Below, piece after piece: positions 12,150 to 14,427 of a DNA stretch of 14,427 nt (positions are counted from its first letter, which is position 1; each line of letters starts with the position of its first letter). The stretch spans positions 1 to 14,427 of the forward strand of contig SVEW01000054.1 in the NCBI GenBank assembly GCA_015057205.1, in the 5' to 3' direction. The position numbers and the translations under genes are program-made. Below the pieces are notes generated by a model. The model was given only the letters and a program-made list of their open reading frames with translations, had not been told where the DNA came from and did no database searches. The DNA comes from Lachnospiraceae bacterium. Its GTDB lineage: Bacteria > Bacillota > Clostridia > Lachnospirales > Lachnospiraceae.

Positions 12150-14283
12150 TCTCTTCCTCATCCTCCGCTAGCACAAAATCAATGGTCCTCATCAGCTTGT
12201 CTATGTTGTTCAAACGTACCCGTACGCTCTGTCCAAGCTTGTAGTGTTTGTTCTTCGCTTTTCCAATTAGTTCATAGGAATCCTCATAGAATTCATAATA
12301 ATCGTCATTCAAATCCGACATGCGAACCAGTCCTTCCACCGTATTGGGAAGCTCCACATAAAAGCCCCAATTCGTCACACCGGAAATAACGCCTTCAAAC
12401 ACCTCATCCCATTTATCCTGCATATATTCAATCTTCTTTAATTTCACCGTCTCACGTTCCGCCTCTTCTGCTCTGCGTTCCCGCTGACTGCAATGAAGTC
12501 CTACCTCCGCCATCATCCCGTCGTAGTGTTCTCTACGTTTCTCCGTCAATGTACCATGCAGATTCTCCTTAATAATTCGGTGAATCTGTAAATCCGGATA
12601 GCGACGAATTGGCGACGTAAAGTGACAATAAAACGGTGCTGCCAAGCCGAAATGTCCGGTATTTTCTGCCGTATATTTCGCCTGCTTCATACTTCGAAGC
12701 GCAAGTCTTGAAACCAACGGTTCTTCCGGTCTTCCATCAATCCCGGCTAAAAGCTTCTGTATCTCTTTCGGATGCACTTCTCCGTTATTCGTTCCCTTTA
12801 TTGTCAAGCCGAAATTATGAATAAAAATGGATAGTTTCTGCATCTTCTCCGGGTCCGGTTTTTCATGGGTACGATACAAAAACGGAATTTCCTGCCAATA
12901 ATAATCCTGAGCCACCGTTTCGTTCGCAGCTAACATAAAATCTTCAATTAATTTTGTTGCTGTATTCCTGTCATAAGGCTTAATATCAACTGCTTTTCCC
13001 TTCTCATTCAGAATAACTTTCGTCTCCGGAAAATCAAAATCAATGGATCCTCGTTTCCGACGATTCTCACGCAACAGGTGGGAAAGCTTTGCCATCAACT
13101 CAAACATAGGAACCAATTCTTCAAATTCCCTGCAATAGACTTCCTCGTGATCCTCAATGATAGCCCGCACCTGTGTATAACTCATACGACGGTCAACATT
13201 AATCACACTTTCGCAAATCTCATGGTCCACAATAACCCCTTTTTCGTCAATGGTCATCAAACAGCTTAACGCAAGTCTATCCACCCCTTCATTCAGCGAA
13301 CACAATCCATTGCTTAACTTTCTTGGAAGCATGGGGATTACACGATCCACAAGATACACGCTGGTAGCACGATTATATCCTTCGGCATTCAAGGCAGTCT
13401 TTTCTCTCACATAATGGGACACATCCGCAATGTGTACCCCCAAATAATAAAACTGGCCATCATATGTCACATTAACTGCATCATCCAAGTCTTTGGCATC
13501 TTCTCCGTCTATGGTTACCATCTGAACATTCCGTAAATCTCTACGACCACGCTTCGACTCTTCCGGAACTTCATCCGCCACATCCGCAAGTTCTGCAAGT
13601 ACTTCCGGTGGAAATTCCTCCACCATACCATACCCCTTGGCAATGGACAAAATATCCACTCCCGGATCCTTCACATTACCAAGAATCTCTGTAATTTTAC
13701 CTTCCGGCTTGTGCTTCTTGTCGCCGTATGAAGTAATCTTAACCACTACCTTGTCACCTTGCCGCGCACCAGCACAATAATTCTTTGGAATAAATATATC
13801 TTCATTTAACTTCTGGTTATCTGGTCGTACAAATCCAAAGGATTTATTTTGTTCAAAAAATCCAATTATCTCTCGGTGAGCATGCTCCACAATGGCCGTA
13901 ACCTTTCCTTCCTGTCTTTTACCAACCGGACTGGCTGTTAAAACCACTTCTACCGTATCACCATGCATGGCTCCCATACTATCGCCGACAGGAATAAAAA
14001 TATCTTCCTCATCTTCTGCAAACTGAACAAACCCAAATCCATTCGGGTGACCACAATAGGTTCCGGTCAACTTCACTTCTTTGGTAATACTATATTTGCC
14101 GCGCTTTGAACAGGTTATCTTTCTTTCCGCCAAAAGCGCATCCAATGCCTCTATCAACTCTTCCCGCCGTTCTTTCGGCAAATCTAATACAATTGCCAAT
14201 TCCTTCTGTTTCATTGGCACATAAAATTCATCCTTCATCAAATCAAGGAGTACCTTCTTACGTTTTTCCAATCCTTCGCTCAT
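12142..14283 (-). CDS. rnr: Ribonuclease R
   Basis: A processive 3'-5' exoribonuclease that degrades structured RNA and, with tmRNA-SmpB, non-stop messages. The 713-residue protein has all parts: N-terminal helix-turn-helix (about 5-65), two cold-shock OB domains (about 72-130, opening GTYCGHPNGFGFVQF; about 138-200, opening GFFEQNKSFGFVRPD), the RNB catalytic domain (about 250-575) and a C-terminal S1 domain (about 625-705, GVISGVTNWGFYVELPN). The catalytic acidic cluster is Asp259, Asp265, Asp267 and Asp268 in TIDGEDAKDLDDAV; HFTSPIRRYPDLQIHR is also intact. The tail is acidic (EDEEENE), unlike the lysine-rich end of the E. coli enzyme. AGGAGGT at 14287-14293 sets the start at ATG 14283. 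Overlaps smpB by 8 bases. Confidence 0.97.
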   Translation of the reverse strand: MSEGLEKRKKVLLDLMKDEFYVPMKQKELAIVLDLPKERREELIEALDALLAERKITCSKRGKYSITKEVKLTGTYCGHPNGFGFVQFAEDEEDIFIPVGDSMGAMHGDTVEVVLTASPVGKRQEGKVTAIVEHAHREIIGFFEQNKSFGFVRPDNQKLNEDIFIPKNYCAGARQGDKVVVKITSYGDKKHKPEGKITEILGNVKDPGVDILSIAKGYGMVEEFPPEVLAELADVADEVPEESKRGRRDLRNVQMVTIDGEDAKDLDDAVNVTYDGQFYYLGVHIADVSHYVREKTALNAEGYNRATSVYLVDRVIPMLPRKLSNGLCSLNEGVDRLALSCLMTIDEKGVIVDHEICESVINVDRRMSYTQVRAIIEDHEEVYCREFEELVPMFELMAKLSHLLRENRRKRGSIDFDFPETKVILNEKGKAVDIKPYDRNTATKLIEDFMLAANETVAQDYYWQEIPFLYRTHEKPDPEKMQKLSIFIHNFGLTIKGTNNGEVHPKEIQKLLAGIDGRPEEPLVSRLALRSMKQAKYTAENTGHFGLAAPFYCHFTSPIRRYPDLQIHRIIKENLHGTLTEKRREHYDGMMAEVGLHCSQRERRAEEAERETVKLKKIEYMQDKWDEVFEGVISGVTNWGFYVELPNTVEGLVRMSDLNDDYYEFYEDSYELIGKAKNKHYKLGQSVRVRLNNIDKLMRTIDFVLAEDEEENE

Positions 14284-14331
14284 ATTACCTCCTAAAAATC
14301 TTCCCAACATTCAGCCTTGCTGACATTATCT

Positions 14332-14350
14332 TATCGCCAACTCTGCGATA
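14332..14350 (-). repeat. Small hairpin in the 3' exon next to the intron boundary
   Basis: TATCGC (14332-14337) and GCGATA (14345-14350) are a perfect 6-base inverted repeat with a 7-base loop, two bases from the predicted intron end, in the leader of rnr. It has no U-run. Confidence 0.5.
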
Positions 14351-14352
14351 TA

Positions 14353-14427
14353 ATCGAGTAGGAGGAATTTCTCTTGATTGAGAAATTCCGACCTCTCACA
14401 CCACCGTGCGTACCGTTCGGTACACGG
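14353..14427 (-). mobile_element. 3' end of a group II intron (domains V and VI), truncated by window edge
   Basis: On the minus strand the window end contains CCGT-GTACC-GAAC-GGTAC-GC-ACGG (14427-14404), a domain V hairpin with the two-base bulge, then GGTGTGAGAGGTCGG and a domain VI stem GGAATTTCTC/GAGAAATTCC, closed below by AGG/CCT and GAG/CTC with a single unpaired A (complement of 14359). This A is 7 bases from the predicted 3' end ..CTCGAT at 14353, the expected branch-point position. The rest of the intron, probably including a reverse transcriptase/maturase gene, lies to the right of the window. Same orientation as rnr, whose ATG is 70 bases downstream. The 3' boundary is inferred from the family pattern. 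Confidence 0.85.

Noticed and set aside
14106..14381. Plus-strand reading frame crossing the rnr start and intron end
   Set aside because: Antisense to rnr and the intron; no ribosome binding site and no recognisable product.

Overview
The window looks like a chromosomal segment of a motile, low-GC Gram-positive anaerobe of the class Clostridia, most likely the family Lachnospiraceae (Roseburia/Agathobacter/Butyrivibrio type). The reasons are the YhcC-type radical SAM gene beside a DUF4364 gene, a CheV, a YjfB-type small motility protein, strong AGGAGG ribosome binding sites, sigma-A promoters and an rnr-smpB pair. This assignment rests on recognising families by eye, not on a search.

Layout. 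At the left edge, two plus-strand genes overlap (radical SAM protein, truncated by the window edge; DUF4364 protein) and end at a strong hairpin terminator at 1361-1394. From there to about 9160 every gene is on the minus strand. Read in transcription order (right to left) these are: a monocistronic yjfB-like gene; an unrecognised single-span membrane protein; an OmpR/PhoB-type response regulator without a kinase; a lipoprotein; cheV with its own extended -10 promoter and a terminator behind it; a 573-residue acidic/lysine-rich membrane protein with a TTG start; uracil-DNA glycosylase (ung); a short FliD-C-terminus-like protein; a coiled-coil tail-anchored protein; and a flavin reductase. The last five are tightly packed and probably co-transcribed. 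A chemotaxis/motility theme runs through cheV, the FliD-like gene, the yjfB-like gene and possibly the 573-residue protein, whose acidic region carries several short motifs resembling the CheY-binding N-terminus of FliM/FliY.

Right part. The tmRNA gene ssrA lies alone on the plus strand (9413-9754) with a near-consensus promoter and a shared bidirectional terminator. Facing it are a secreted Ig-like (Big_2-type) protein and a small helical protein, each on the minus strand. A gene-free stretch of about 580 bases (11105-11681) holds four degenerate 60-base tandem units, each with a 30-base palindrome. Then come smpB and rnr, overlapping by 8 bases. So the three trans-translation components (tmRNA, SmpB, RNase R) lie within 5 kb. 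About 70 bases upstream of rnr the sequence becomes the 3' end (domains V and VI) of a group II intron on the minus strand, and the window ends inside it.

The most interesting items are the FliM-like motif array in the large protein beside cheV, the 60-base palindromic repeat cluster with plus-strand terminator-like hairpins, the palindrome bracketing the -10 box of the Ig-like gene, and the group II intron inserted immediately upstream of rnr-smpB.
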